Origin: Lachnospiraceae bacterium
Lineage (GTDB): Bacteria; Bacillota; Clostridia; Lachnospirales; Lachnospiraceae
DNA length: 64,000 nucleotides
NCBI GenBank assembly: GCA_910574865.1
Contig: CAJTDN010000003.1
Span: forward strand, 62,001-126,000
Reading direction: 5' to 3'
The translations under genes and the position numbers were made by a program. Position 1 is the first letter of the stretch, and every line of letters begins with the position of its first letter. Shown here one piece after another: positions 43,630 through 51,676 of this stretch. The notes under the pieces are model-generated. The model made no database searches. It was given only the letters and a program-made list of their open reading frames with translations, and was not told the origin of the DNA.

Positions 43630-44364
43630 TAGTGGTCAAGCTTTTTTGTAACATTTGTGACTAAAAAAATCTACCCGCTTTCCTTCTTCCGGCTCGGAAT
43701 CTTGGAACAGGCCGTGTACTTGTCGTTAGGCGCACCGTGCTTCAAAAGGGGTTTTGTATCCATTATAAGAATGGGGCCGCACATGGTTGTAAGTGACATG
43801 GGCGAAGTCCTCAACTGTCTGGTACATCTGCTCCCCTGTCCTGAATTCATGCAGATTGGAGCATTCGTTCTTCAGAGTGTTGAAGTACCGTTCCATCGGC
43901 GCATTGTCGTACGGGTATCCCGCTTTGCCCATGCTCCGGGTCGCGCCGGCGGATTCACAGAATTCCACAAATGCCCTTGATGTGTACTGGCTCCCCTGGT
44001 CGCCGTGCAGGATCAGCCCTTCTTTGGATCCCGGCCGTGAGTCCATGGCCCTCCGCAGTGTGCGGATTGCAAGGCCGCTGGTGATGCGGCGGCCTATGAT
44101 GCTGGCCACCACGCTGCGGTCATGCAGGTCCATGACTGTACAGTTATCGCGCACATCTCCGTTTTTCAGGAACAAGTATTTGTGGACAGCCGTGCGGCTA
44201 TAGCGGTATCCCCTGTGTTCGAGATAAGCTGCCATGCCGCGGTAACCGTCCACACCGTTATGGCTGTGGTAGATATCCTTCATCTGCTCCTGAACCTCTG
44301 CTTTTTGGGCATAATAATCCGCCTTCCGATGTTTCCGGTAGTTGTAATAAGCATTCGGGCAGAC
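43630..44364 (-). mobile_element. IS3 family element, truncated and internally deleted
   Basis: The segment contains the second open frame of an IS3-type transposase and an AT-rich left end with a TGTAACATTTGTGACT-like tip. The right end is cut where a group II intron fragment begins, and the first transposase frame (orfA) is missing. The element is no longer able to move. Confidence 0.7.
43726..44364 (-). pseudogene. IS3 transposase OrfB with an internal deletion
   Basis: The frame reads PNAYYNYRKHRKADYYAQKA, then YHSHNGVDGYRGMAAYLEHR, and jumps from TAVHKY directly to LFLKNGDVRDNCTVMDLHDR. About 45-50 residues normally lying there, including the first catalytic Asp (CTDFTY region), are absent, apparently through recombination at a Lys/Thr-Tyr codon pair. 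The second Asp (LILHGDQGSQYTS) and the Glu (NAPMERYFNTLKNE) remain. The protein lacks a full DDE triad. Confidence 0.78.
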
Positions 44365-44464
44365 TCCACCTCACGATGGACACCCTTGCCTTCGGCTATA
44401 TCCTTCCCACTACCGGGCGGATTCCAGACTTTCACTGGTTAGAAACGTACGCCGCCGGGCGCAC
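44365..44464 (-). mobile_element. 5' fragment of a group II intron
   Basis: On the minus strand the fragment starts GTGCGCCCGG, the group II 5' end, and contains CCAGTGAAAGTCTGG and AAGGGTGTCCATCGTGAGG, elements of domain I. About 100 bases remain; the rest of the ribozyme and the reverse transcriptase are replaced by the IS3 frame. The 5' splice point (44464/44465) lies 4 bases after a terminator hairpin. Confidence 0.65.
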
Positions 44465-44468
44465 ATCT

Positions 44469-44499
44469 AAACGCCGTAATTTAAAAAACTACGGCGTTT
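44469..44499 (-). terminator. Terminator hairpin used as the intron insertion site
   Basis: AAACGCCGTA (44469-44478) and TACGGCGTTT (44490-44499) form a 10-bp stem around an A-rich loop. Some group II introns insert just after such terminators. Confidence 0.65.
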
Positions 44500-44533
44500 G
44501 ATTTACATTTATTTACTTTCCATAATACTTAAT

Positions 44534-44638
44534 TTAGAACTTCCCGGCCTTCGCCGCTTCCTCGACGGAAACGGCTAAGTCCCTTTTTCCAAGCCATATA
44601 CCACGATTTGTTACCTCCTTGTTACCTACCCACCAATT
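44534..44638 (-). pseudogene. Short coding remnant at the prophage edge
   Basis: The open frame ends GIWLGKRDLAVSVEEAAKAG plus KF and a stop, has no usable start codon, and begins after an in-frame stop. The sequence reads like the tail of a real protein that was cut off. I cannot assign a family. It lies between the intron fragment and the prophage genes. Confidence 0.4.
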
Positions 44639-44646
44639 CTACTGAC

Positions 44647-44676
44647 ATCTTAGCACTTCCCACGAATATTTGTCAA
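44647..44676 (-). promoter_or_regulatory. Promoter-like sequence near the prophage left edge
   Basis: On the minus strand TTGACA and TAAGAT are spaced by 18 bases, and an AAGGAGG follows about 27 bases further. It points out of the prophage toward the intron/IS scar. Only very short frames follow. Confidence 0.4.
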
Positions 44677-44710
44677 GAGATTTGCATAAGATTTTGGATC
44701 TTGTCCGGAC

Positions 44711-44803
44711 TTACGGCATCTTTTCTAATTCGGCTTCAAGCCATTCGACATCACGCTTCGCAGTTTTCCCTGCTTCAAGATCATAAACGTGGTCTGGGGT
44801 CAT
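44711..44803 (-). CDS. Small phage protein, 30 residues
   Basis: The ATG overlaps the stop of the upstream excisionase-like gene (ATGA), which suggests coupled translation. The product is acidic and helical (VYDLEAGKTAKRDVEWLEAE). No family is recognised. It is the last gene of the prophage operon. Confidence 0.5.
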   Translation of the reverse strand: MTPDHVYDLEAGKTAKRDVEWLEAELEKMP

Positions 44804-45051
44804 GTGGACGGCTGACTTTCAGTCCCTTCATATACATACCCCGTTTCCTGCCAGAGCTTCATTGGGGAAATGTAGTAATCATACTTCGAACTCCCTTCTT
44901 TCTTGAAAGCCACACCGATTTTCAAAAAACCAAGTATGATTCCCTGGCGTACATACTGCTGGTCTTTCTTCATCACCCTGGCCGCCACCTCCACCGGCAC
45001 ATTTTCCCCGGTAAACCTTGGCACCTCCAGGTATACCCTTTTTTGCTCCAT
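44800..45051 (-). CDS. Excisionase-like phage protein
   Basis: The 83-residue product has the pattern VPVEVAARVMKKDQQYVRQG, then a short loop and KYDYYISPMKLWQETGY, seen in small winged-helix proteins of Firmicute phages often named excisionase or DNA-binding protein. A recombination role fits its place at the prophage edge. It is followed by a coupled 30-residue gene. Confidence 0.6.
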   Translation of the reverse strand: MEQKRVYLEVPRFTGENVPVEVAARVMKKDQQYVRQGIILGFLKIGVAFKKEGSSKYDYYISPMKLWQETGYVYEGTESQPST

Positions 45052-45054
45052 TTA

Positions 45055-45306
45055 TCAAAGAGTCCCTCCCTTCTTCATTTCCCTCGCCTTGTCCAGAGAA
45101 CAGAGGATGGCGTTCACTTTCTTTTCTCCGATTCCCTTCACCTGGAAAATCGCCCATGCAATCTCTTCATCAGAAAGTGTCACCGCATTTTTTTCGCCTT
45201 CTTCATATCCTTTCGTATACAGTTCCCTGCAAAACGAACTCATTTGTCCATGATCCATCTTCTTGACATCCTTGTATTTTTTCCTATTCAATTCGTATGT
45301 TCTCAC
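45055..45306 (-). CDS. Hypothetical phage protein with a helix-hairpin-helix-like segment
   Basis: An 83-residue protein, basic at the N-terminus. AIFQVKGIGEKKVNAILCSL resembles a helix-hairpin-helix DNA-binding turn. Its start overlaps the end of the PAPS-reductase-like gene by 4 bases, so the two are probably made together. Confidence 0.6.
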   Translation of the reverse strand: MRTYELNRKKYKDVKKMDHGQMSSFCRELYTKGYEEGEKNAVTLSDEEIAWAIFQVKGIGEKKVNAILCSLDKAREMKKGGTL

Positions 45307-46106
45307 TCCATCGCCTCCTTGATTCCTATATCAAACAAACTTAGCTGCATATCCTCGGATGCAAACCTTTTATCCAAATCATGAATTGTGTTGCCATCCG
45401 ACCTATATGGAAAAGGCATCTTATCCTGCCAATCTTTGAAGCTGCTCCACAACTCCGGCAGATGCTTTCGGATATTTCTCAGCTCTTTCAGATTCTTTTG
45501 CTGGCAATGCTGGCAACTTACTCTATCCAATATGTCATATAGACGGATTCCGGATTGTTTCCACTGCACTCCATGCTGATAGCAATACTCCAGACAGTCC
45601 GCCTCCGTCATTCCCCACTTTATCAGTGGATATGACTTCGCATAATTCTTGCGAGGCTTAATGTCTATTCTCTGTGCCTCGTCTGCCGCTATCCCTACAT
45701 ACTCAATCACAAATTGCTCCAATGACTGATAGTATCCATTTAACAGCTGCCTTTTTATGGCCGTTCCCCACCGCTGCTTTCCGCACCATCCATAACCCTT
45801 GCATCCATTTTTCTTTTCATGCTCAAATACCATGAACTCAAACATACTCAACTCTGCTCCTATAACCGCTTTGTATTCCTGATACTCTTCTGTTTCCGGT
45901 ATGCTAAGGACTGTAAACTTGATCCTCTCTTTCAAGCATATACTGGCCGCAAACAGAAGAGTATCGTATGTTGCCTGGTATTCATCGCCCAAATCCACAG
46001 TTACTACTTCGTCCAGCCTTACTCCTTCGTCCAAAATCTTTAGGAATAATGCCAGGCTGTCCTTGCCGCCGCTTAACGACAATGTATAATGTGAAAAATT
46101 TTTCAT
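45303..46106 (-). CDS. PAPS-reductase-like adenine nucleotide alpha hydrolase
   Basis: The 267-residue protein belongs to the PP-loop family: SLSGGKDSLALFL lies at residue 10, and KKNGCKGYGWCGKQRWG near 105 resembles the substrate loop. CQHCQQKN near 215 gives another Cys pair that may bind metal or Fe-S. Phage members of this family are thought to activate sulfur or modify nucleic acid, not to assimilate sulfate. It lies right after the DUF5131 gene. The ATG at 46106 lacks a strong ribosome site. The 170-base gap upstream (46107-46278) holds only small dyads. Confidence 0.78.
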   Translation of the reverse strand: MKNFSHYTLSLSGGKDSLALFLKILDEGVRLDEVVTVDLGDEYQATYDTLLFAASICLKERIKFTVLSIPETEEYQEYKAVIGAELSMFEFMVFEHEKKNGCKGYGWCGKQRWGTAIKRQLLNGYYQSLEQFVIEYVGIAADEAQRIDIKPRKNYAKSYPLIKWGMTEADCLEYCYQHGVQWKQSGIRLYDILDRVSCQHCQQKNLKELRNIRKHLPELWSSFKDWQDKMPFPYRSDGNTIHDLDKRFASEDMQLSLFDIGIKEAME

Positions 46107-46278
46107 AACACCACGAAACAAATTCCGCTCGTGGATAGGACGTCACGCCTCCCATGCTACTTCGATATGGCTTTCGCAAGGTAGCTCCCACTCATACCTC
46201 TTTCACGCTGCTGTCAGTCCTTTTCTTCTCGCCACTTTTCACGCTCTGGCGGTCAACCCGGTTTACCGGGATTCGTTA

Positions 46279-47112
46279 TTACTCCTTCCTCCTTAATCCT
46301 ATCGGAAACTCTTGTATTAACGGCTCTCCCCATATCTCTGCAAGACTGGATTTCATAAAGAGGGGAATGTTATTCACATAACAATCAGACACAATGTGTT
46401 CAATCCACTCTTTCTTAGGAATAGCCTTATCTTTCCGTCTACCCGTTTCTGCACCAATAATTACCCAATCTATGCAATAACATTCAGCGCACTCATTCCA
46501 AGTGGCGGTTTTCACAATATCGCTCAAGATTGGTTCAATACTCAAAAATAGATTTGTTCCAAAATTTATGCGAGAATAACAATTCGCAAATTTTATTAGA
46601 GATTTCCCGTCCGAGACACTCGCCCCGTACCACATATTGTCTTTCTTAATAATCTTTTTACTTCCTTGCAATTCAACATATCTAGCTGGATTCTTCGTCA
46701 GAAACAGATACTTATGCTGTGGGGCTTTCTCACAAGCCTTAAACGCTTCCTCAATCCAACTATCTGGCACCCATGCGCCGAACAAATCAGCCATTGAACA
46801 TACAAATATGTTTCTGCCTTTCTTTCCTACGTAGTCGTTTAGGCGGTATCTGTGAAGTGTCGGAATAAATCCAAACGGATATGGTGCTGATATTTTCTTT
46901 CCGCTTGCTGTTCTATATTGTGCGCTGTTTGCAATCCCCAACCTCTCTCCCCCTTTTTCGTACTGAATCATGTTCCATTCTCCGTTTTCTTCTGGTTCAA
47001 AACCTGCAAACCGTTCCACTATCCTTCTCGCATAGCAGTATTCGCACCCATGCAGGCAACCCGTAACTGGATTCCATGTGCTGTCGCACCAATCTATCCT
47101 CGTTTTTTCCAT
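46279..47112 (-). CDS. DUF5131 (phage Gp37/Gp68-like), radical-SAM-type protein
   Basis: The 277-residue protein starts with DWCDSTWNPVTGCLHGCEYC, where Cys19, Cys23 and Cys26 form the CxxxCxxC [4Fe-4S] motif of radical SAM enzymes. IFVCSMADLFGAWVP near 93 and LSIEPILSD are conserved in the phage family. A DNA or RNA modification is often assumed for these proteins but is not proven. It follows a short gene pair and precedes the PAPS-reductase-like gene. Confidence 0.8.
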   Translation of the reverse strand: MEKTRIDWCDSTWNPVTGCLHGCEYCYARRIVERFAGFEPEENGEWNMIQYEKGGERLGIANSAQYRTASGKKISAPYPFGFIPTLHRYRLNDYVGKKGRNIFVCSMADLFGAWVPDSWIEEAFKACEKAPQHKYLFLTKNPARYVELQGSKKIIKKDNMWYGASVSDGKSLIKFANCYSRINFGTNLFLSIEPILSDIVKTATWNECAECYCIDWVIIGAETGRRKDKAIPKKEWIEHIVSDCYVNNIPLFMKSSLAEIWGEPLIQEFPIGLRRKE

Positions 47113-47202
47113 GTTTTCACATCCTTCCTTCAAGACTTACCCATGTCACGGCTCCTTGCGGATGCCGGTATGGGATAGATTTCGTAAATCTTATAGCACC
47201 TT

Positions 47203-47556
47203 TCACACCTCCTTTCCGAGTCTATCCAACCAATCTATGGCTTGTCCGCAATTCGGGCAATGGTCATGCTTGTCATAGTCAACCTCGTGGCTTTTCCCGC
47301 AGTGCGGGCAATCGTACATGTCGTAAACCATATTGCCCTCGTTGTCATACCCATCACCCCAGTACGTTGGTGTCACGGGTTTCTGTTTCTGCATTGCCTC
47401 CCGACATTCCTCGACCGTGCCGATTTCCCGGTACCTCTCGATTTCTCCGAGTGCTCTAATCGCCAAATCAAACGCATTGCGCCTATCAACATACCGCTCC
47501 GGCGTTTCCTCGACCTTTATTCGTTTGATTAAATCTGCAGCCATCCACTCCGTCAT
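47203..47556 (-). CDS. Phage zinc-ribbon protein
   Basis: The 117-residue product has a helical N-terminus and a C-terminal zinc ribbon, CPHCGKSHEVDYDKHDHCPNC, with two CxxC knuckles. Its start overlaps the end of the YopX gene. Likely DNA- or RNA-binding. The 90 bases after it, before the DUF5131 gene, hold only a doubtful GTG-started peptide. Confidence 0.75.
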   Translation of the reverse strand: MTEWMAADLIKRIKVEETPERYVDRRNAFDLAIRALGEIERYREIGTVEECREAMQKQKPVTPTYWGDGYDNEGNMVYDMYDCPHCGKSHEVDYDKHDHCPNCGQAIDWLDRLGKEV

Positions 47557-47981
47557 TCCGCTACCTCCTTCACCAGTTCGGGATTGTCGAAAATGTTGCC
47601 GATAACCTCAATCACGGGCACGTACCTCATGCACTCTATTTTAAACCCGTCTTCCTTGTACCACGCAAAACTGCCGTGCAAATAGATGCACTTCATAATC
47701 CCATAATCAATATCTTTAATTATATCCCCTTCAAAAATCTTCCTGCCGTTCTTATCAGTCAGGCCGGTATACTGACAGATTGTATCAGGGTCTACCAAAT
47801 GCCAGTTTTCAAATCCCAAATCATGCTCCTCTGGGTCTTCCCCCTTTACGAACATCCCGCTCTCTTCCATTGGGATGATAATGGTCCCATACTCGTCATC
47901 AACATCGATAGACAGCACAAGATTCCCGTATACGCATTTACCATTATCTAGTCGTTTTGCCCTGAATAAAATCTCTCTCAT
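47553..47981 (-). CDS. YopX family phage protein
   Basis: The 142-residue protein has the YopX signature start MREILFRAKRLDNGKCVYGN and TICQYTGLTDKNGRKIFEGD near residue 75. YopX proteins form small beta-rich folds in phages of Firmicutes; their role is unknown. GGAGG precedes the ATG at 47981, which lies within the end of the preceding gene. Confidence 0.88.
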   Translation of the reverse strand: MREILFRAKRLDNGKCVYGNLVLSIDVDDEYGTIIIPMEESGMFVKGEDPEEHDLGFENWHLVDPDTICQYTGLTDKNGRKIFEGDIIKDIDYGIMKCIYLHGSFAWYKEDGFKIECMRYVPVIEVIGNIFDNPELVKEVAE

Positions 47982-48238
47982 GCTTGTTCCTCCCTCATTT
48001 CTTTCAACGTCCACTCTGCCTCTGGTCGTATCCCAGAATCAATTTCTCCGCCACAAAGCACATACTCGTAATTTTCCAGCTTAAATCCCTTCTGGAAAGC
48101 AATCCTTGACCCATCTGGATTTACCAGAAAACATGCGACCTTATGGTTTTCTGTTTCGCTTCTAAGGAAACTATTTATTATGTGCTCCGCTTGAAACATC
48201 AATCTTCCGTTATGTGTCAATGTAGTAAATGCATTCAT
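47978..48238 (-). CDS. Hypothetical phage protein, 86 residues
   Basis: No family recognised. The product is soluble and has the segment GRLMFQAEHIINSFLRSETE. It is coupled by 4-base overlaps to the ParB-like gene before it and to the YopX gene after it. Confidence 0.6.
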   Translation of the reverse strand: MNAFTTLTHNGRLMFQAEHIINSFLRSETENHKVACFLVNPDGSRIAFQKGFKLENYEYVLCGGEIDSGIRPEAEWTLKEMREEQA

Positions 48239-49590
48239 TTCCGTTTTTCCTCCTTCACATAGAACTCATGTGAGCCCTCCATGACCTTATTCTGTTCATC
48301 ATCCGGATAAGAAAAACCATACTCGTTCAAAGCCTCTGTAATCGCCGTTACCGCTTTTCCCGTGTTTTCATTGTAATGATTGTTATAATCCGTATAAACC
48401 AAATCTGATGTTGAGACGTGTGCGCAAATCATCAGCTGATGCAGGGTACTCGTTTTCTCCAACTCTTCCATCGCCTTTTTCTTGTCCTCATCCGAGAGGT
48501 CATACCAGCTTTTCTTTGTTTCTGCAAAAAACTTTGCGAGACTCATCTTTCCCACGCATCCATTTGCATAGACGACAGCTTTCCATAATCCAGCCATCAC
48601 CTTTTCAGTATCTTTCAACGGCTCGATTTTCCCGGATAAGACGTTCCGAATAAAACTCTCACGCTGCGCCGCCATTTCTTTCGCGATTGCCTTTATCGCT
48701 TTGGCATCTTTCTCTCTTTCCTTTCTCTGCCTTTCATATTCGGATACCGGCTCCTTCGACTTATCTTTTTTCTTGACAACCCTCACTTCGCGGTACGACT
48801 TATAGTAGCCACCACCGGCCAACTTCTTTTTTGCAATCCGTTTCGGGGCCGCTTTCTCCAGGCTGTACGTTTCCAACGTTTCCCACTTCCCGGAATACAT
48901 GTCTTTTTCGTACTGATCCGGGGCCGGTTCGATTCCCGCCGCTTTCAGCATGGCGATAATCTCTGCGGCTACCTTTTCCCTTTTTTCCTCGTCTGCCGCG
49001 CTCTTGGCTTTCCATACCAAATCCCGCGAACTGCTTGCCTCCTTCAGAATCCTATTCCTAGTCTTGATGTCCTCCACCTGCTCCAACGCATACAAGTCTT
49101 TCAATGACAATTGGAAGCACTCGTCTTTCTCCTTCTCCCGCAGTACCTTCTGGTTGAGCTTCGCGATGTTCAAGCGATGCCTTACCGTTGTTTTGGAGAA
49201 ACCTGTCTTTTCCGCGATGCTTTCCTCCGTCTCTCCCAAGTCAAGCATCATCTGAAAACCGTTTGCCTGCTCCCAAATCGTCAAATCATTACGCTGCATA
49301 TTCTCTTCCAGCATGATTGACATCTGCTCCCTCGGAGTCAGATTCTCTGCAATCTGGCAAGGGAACTCCGCTACCCCTGCCAAAATGCCTGCCGCATATC
49401 TCCTATGGCCGATAATTGTCATGTACTCTCCCGGTTCTCCGTCCACCGGAATAACCGTCAAATTCTGCAGGATTCCATTCTTCTTGATGGACTCCGACAA
49501 CTCCGTCAAATCCCCCAGGTCTTTCCTTGGATTTTCCGGATGCGGCTTGATATGCTCGGCCGCGATGTAAATAATCTGTTTTTCTGACAT
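48235..49590 (-). CDS. ParB/Spo0J-like DNA-binding protein
   Basis: The 451-residue protein begins with a ParB N-terminal domain (HIKPHPENPRKDLGDLTELS, then IIGHRRYAAGILAG with the box-II GHRR motif) followed by a helix-turn-helix (ESIAEKTGFSKTTVRHRLNI). The C-terminal half is Lys-rich and predicted helical. Without a ParA gene it is not an ordinary partition system; phage ParB-like proteins also serve as nucleases or as modification partners. AGGAGG precedes the ATG. Confidence 0.88.
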   Translation of the reverse strand: MSEKQIIYIAAEHIKPHPENPRKDLGDLTELSESIKKNGILQNLTVIPVDGEPGEYMTIIGHRRYAAGILAGVAEFPCQIAENLTPREQMSIMLEENMQRNDLTIWEQANGFQMMLDLGETEESIAEKTGFSKTTVRHRLNIAKLNQKVLREKEKDECFQLSLKDLYALEQVEDIKTRNRILKEASSSRDLVWKAKSAADEEKREKVAAEIIAMLKAAGIEPAPDQYEKDMYSGKWETLETYSLEKAAPKRIAKKKLAGGGYYKSYREVRVVKKKDKSKEPVSEYERQRKEREKDAKAIKAIAKEMAAQRESFIRNVLSGKIEPLKDTEKVMAGLWKAVVYANGCVGKMSLAKFFAETKKSWYDLSDEDKKKAMEELEKTSTLHQLMICAHVSTSDLVYTDYNNHYNENTGKAVTAITEALNEYGFSYPDDEQNKVMEGSHEFYVKEEKRK

Positions 49591-49658
49591 TCGTTTATCC
49601 TCCTATAATCCATTTTGATTTTTGTAAAATGGTCAGTCAAAAAATCTACCCGCCACTC

Positions 49659-50425
49659 CTACGCTATTGCCAGCTGTTTATTCAGCAAAGCATCAAACAT
49701 CTTAAAACCGTATATGAATCCCTGCATTTCCGCCTCGATAGCCACACCATACAGAGCATCTTCCAGCTTATTACCCTCCTGCACTTTCAACTGGATTGAC
49801 TTCATCACCTCATAGAACTTCTGGTATTTCTCCGTCAACTCCGCTATCTCCCTACCCTCTACTGCCGGTCCGGTAATAAACCGATTGAACATATCACAAT
49901 ATTCCTCATACTCCCTTCTCGGCCTTCCTTCCAGAAGAAACCCGCCATCCCCCCCGACACTCATAATGTTTTTTTCATTCGGATGAAAACGCTCCCGGAT
50001 TGCTTGATCGAACCTCATCACGCCATTTTCCACACTCTTGGTTCCGTTGCCGTACTTTGCAACCATTTCCCGGTACTCCCTGCAGGCGCTTTCTGTCATT
50101 TCATACATCGGGTATGATTTTCTGTTCTTGTGAGAGCAGACAAACGAAGTAAGGAAATACCCTCTCTCCTTTCCGTCCGTTTCCTCCGAACACAAAAATT
50201 TTGCTATCTGCTTAAATACCGTGGCATGCGGCCTCCCCAGCACATCCGCCACTTCACGGCTTGTCATTGTTACGCCTGGCTTTTCCTGCGGCTTAGTCTC
50301 TTTTACTTCTGGGACTTTCAAAACAATCTCCACAATATCACTCGCCGACACATTCCCGGCAATGCCTTTGATACAAGCAGCGATTTTTCCGCATCGTCAT
50401 GCCCGATATTCAACCTTATGCTCAT
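49659..50425 (-). pseudogene. Rha family phage regulator, interrupted by a one-base frameshift
   Basis: The proper start is the ATG at 50425, behind AAGGAG and overlapping the upstream gene, reading MSIRLNIGHDDAEK. After an A5 run (50384-50388 on the plus strand as T5) the frame is lost; one more A would give AEKIAACIKGIAGNVSASDI and join it to the remaining 230 residues. The body shows the Rha pattern TSREVADVLGRPHATVFKQI and PMYEMTESACREY. Length would be about 255 residues. A truncated form from a GTG at 50351 may still be made. It could be a real mutation, slippage or a sequencing error. Confidence 0.72.
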
Positions 50426-50679
50426 GCTGCACTCTCCTTTCTGAGCAATCCCAGCAACGGATGCCACGGTCTTGCACCACGCAGGCGGCTGATGATCTTT
50501 TTCAGGTTGACCTCCTGCTTGTCTACCCACCGATAATCCTTGTACTTCCCGACATTTCTCTCATTTACCAGCTTGTCGTGAAACCCATCCGTAATCTTGA
50601 ACCGTTCCAGCCTCTCTCCGTCCTCGTTAAATGCCACATACTGCTTATTCCCATGAATGCAGTAGCCAACAATCTTCAT
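50422..50679 (-). CDS. Hypothetical phage protein, 85 residues
   Basis: A small basic protein (VGYCIHGNKQYVAFNEDGER, then KDYRWVDKQEVNLKKIISRL). No family known. Its stop overlaps the Rha start by 4 bases. GGGGAGG precedes its ATG. Confidence 0.6.
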   Translation of the reverse strand: MKIVGYCIHGNKQYVAFNEDGERLERFKITDGFHDKLVNERNVGKYKDYRWVDKQEVNLKKIISRLRGARPWHPLLGLLRKESAA

Positions 50680-51383
50680 GTGCCCTGCCTCCCCTCGTAC
50701 CGGTCATGAATGGAAATCGGATATTTCGATTTCGTGATCTCCCTGAACCTGCTGTCTGAGGTATAGAGGAAATTTCCGCCCGCCATATACCAGCGCTTAG
50801 GAAAATATGCGGGCTTACAGTCAATGTACTGCTCGCCGCAACAATTTCTCCATTCGATATATACGCACTGCCTTATATCCTCTGGCTCAAACGGCCCTTT
50901 CTGCTCTGCTAGGATATATAAATCGCTTGCGTGTGCAGAAATTCCGTTGTTGGTACAATCCCCCAGCTTGTTGTCCCGGTACACTCCCGCTGTAAGGCAG
51001 CTCTCAATGTCAAAATTTGTCCGCATCCAGTCCTGCACTTCACCCCTGTACTTGCATCCGGACCAAATCTCTCCCATATACACCAGCTCGTCGTCAAACT
51101 TCTGGATAATCCAGCAATCTCCGCCCACGGGAAGTACCGCTTGTAACTGGATATACTCCTTTCTTTCTCCGTCATACGCCACTTTCTTAACGCATGTCGG
51201 ATTGCTTTTCTCAGATACGCTATGCTGCTGGATGAACTTTTCCAGCGCCTTTTCCGCATACCCTTCCGGGATGTCCTCTGGATCGCTTGCCACATCCCCA
51301 TGTTCCAGCACCCCGTACTTGTTGGAAATTTCCATCCATGTACCCTCCAGGTGTAGAACAAAGCCATCTTTTTCTACCCGCAT
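50676..51383 (-). CDS. Hypothetical phage protein, 235 residues
   Basis: Soluble; N-terminal region starts MRVEKDGFVLHLEGTWMEIS; the C-terminal half is rich in Trp, Tyr and Cys (CVYIEWRNCCGEQYIDCKPA) and may bind metal. Family not recognised. AGGAGG precedes the ATG at 51383. Overlaps the 85-residue gene by 4 bases. Confidence 0.6.
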   Translation of the reverse strand: MRVEKDGFVLHLEGTWMEISNKYGVLEHGDVASDPEDIPEGYAEKALEKFIQQHSVSEKSNPTCVKKVAYDGERKEYIQLQAVLPVGGDCWIIQKFDDELVYMGEIWSGCKYRGEVQDWMRTNFDIESCLTAGVYRDNKLGDCTNNGISAHASDLYILAEQKGPFEPEDIRQCVYIEWRNCCGEQYIDCKPAYFPKRWYMAGGNFLYTSDSRFREITKSKYPISIHDRYEGRQGT

Positions 51384-51385
51384 TG

Positions 51386-51676
51386 TCATTCCTCCTGTTC
51401 TCTCTTTTTCCTTTCCCTTTCTCGCCTCTCTGCTAATACCACATAGTCTCCGACATGGTAGCCATTGATGATGTTTACCGCCTCCAGCTCCGTGAGATTA
51501 CACCTGGCCTGTAATTCTATCCTCAGCTTTCGTCTATCTCCGATGTCCTGCAGACCGTTTGGAGGCAGAAGTCTTGCCCTGTCTCTATATTCATTTGCGA
51601 TTTTTCTGGTAAGAACTTCTGGCATTCCTTGAACATCCCCCATCTGGACATCCGCGATCGCTTTAGCCGACATCAT
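51386..51676 (-). CDS. Hypothetical phage protein, 96 residues
   Basis: A small, Arg/Lys/Glu-rich helical protein ending in a charged tail (RRERERKKREQEE). Family unknown. It is coupled to the preceding 308-residue gene by a short overlap. Confidence 0.55.
   Translation of the reverse strand: MMSAKAIADVQMGDVQGMPEVLTRKIANEYRDRARLLPPNGLQDIGDRRKLRIELQARCNLTELEAVNIINGYHVGDYVVLAERRERERKKREQEE

Noticed and set aside
47113-47202. GTG-started 29-residue frame between the zinc-ribbon and DUF5131 genes
   Set aside because: The GGAGG lies too close to the GTG; more likely just spacer.
48235-49590. Reading the ParB-like gene as a plasmid-type partition locus
   Set aside because: No ParA gene and no centromere-like repeats nearby; the setting is a phage operon.
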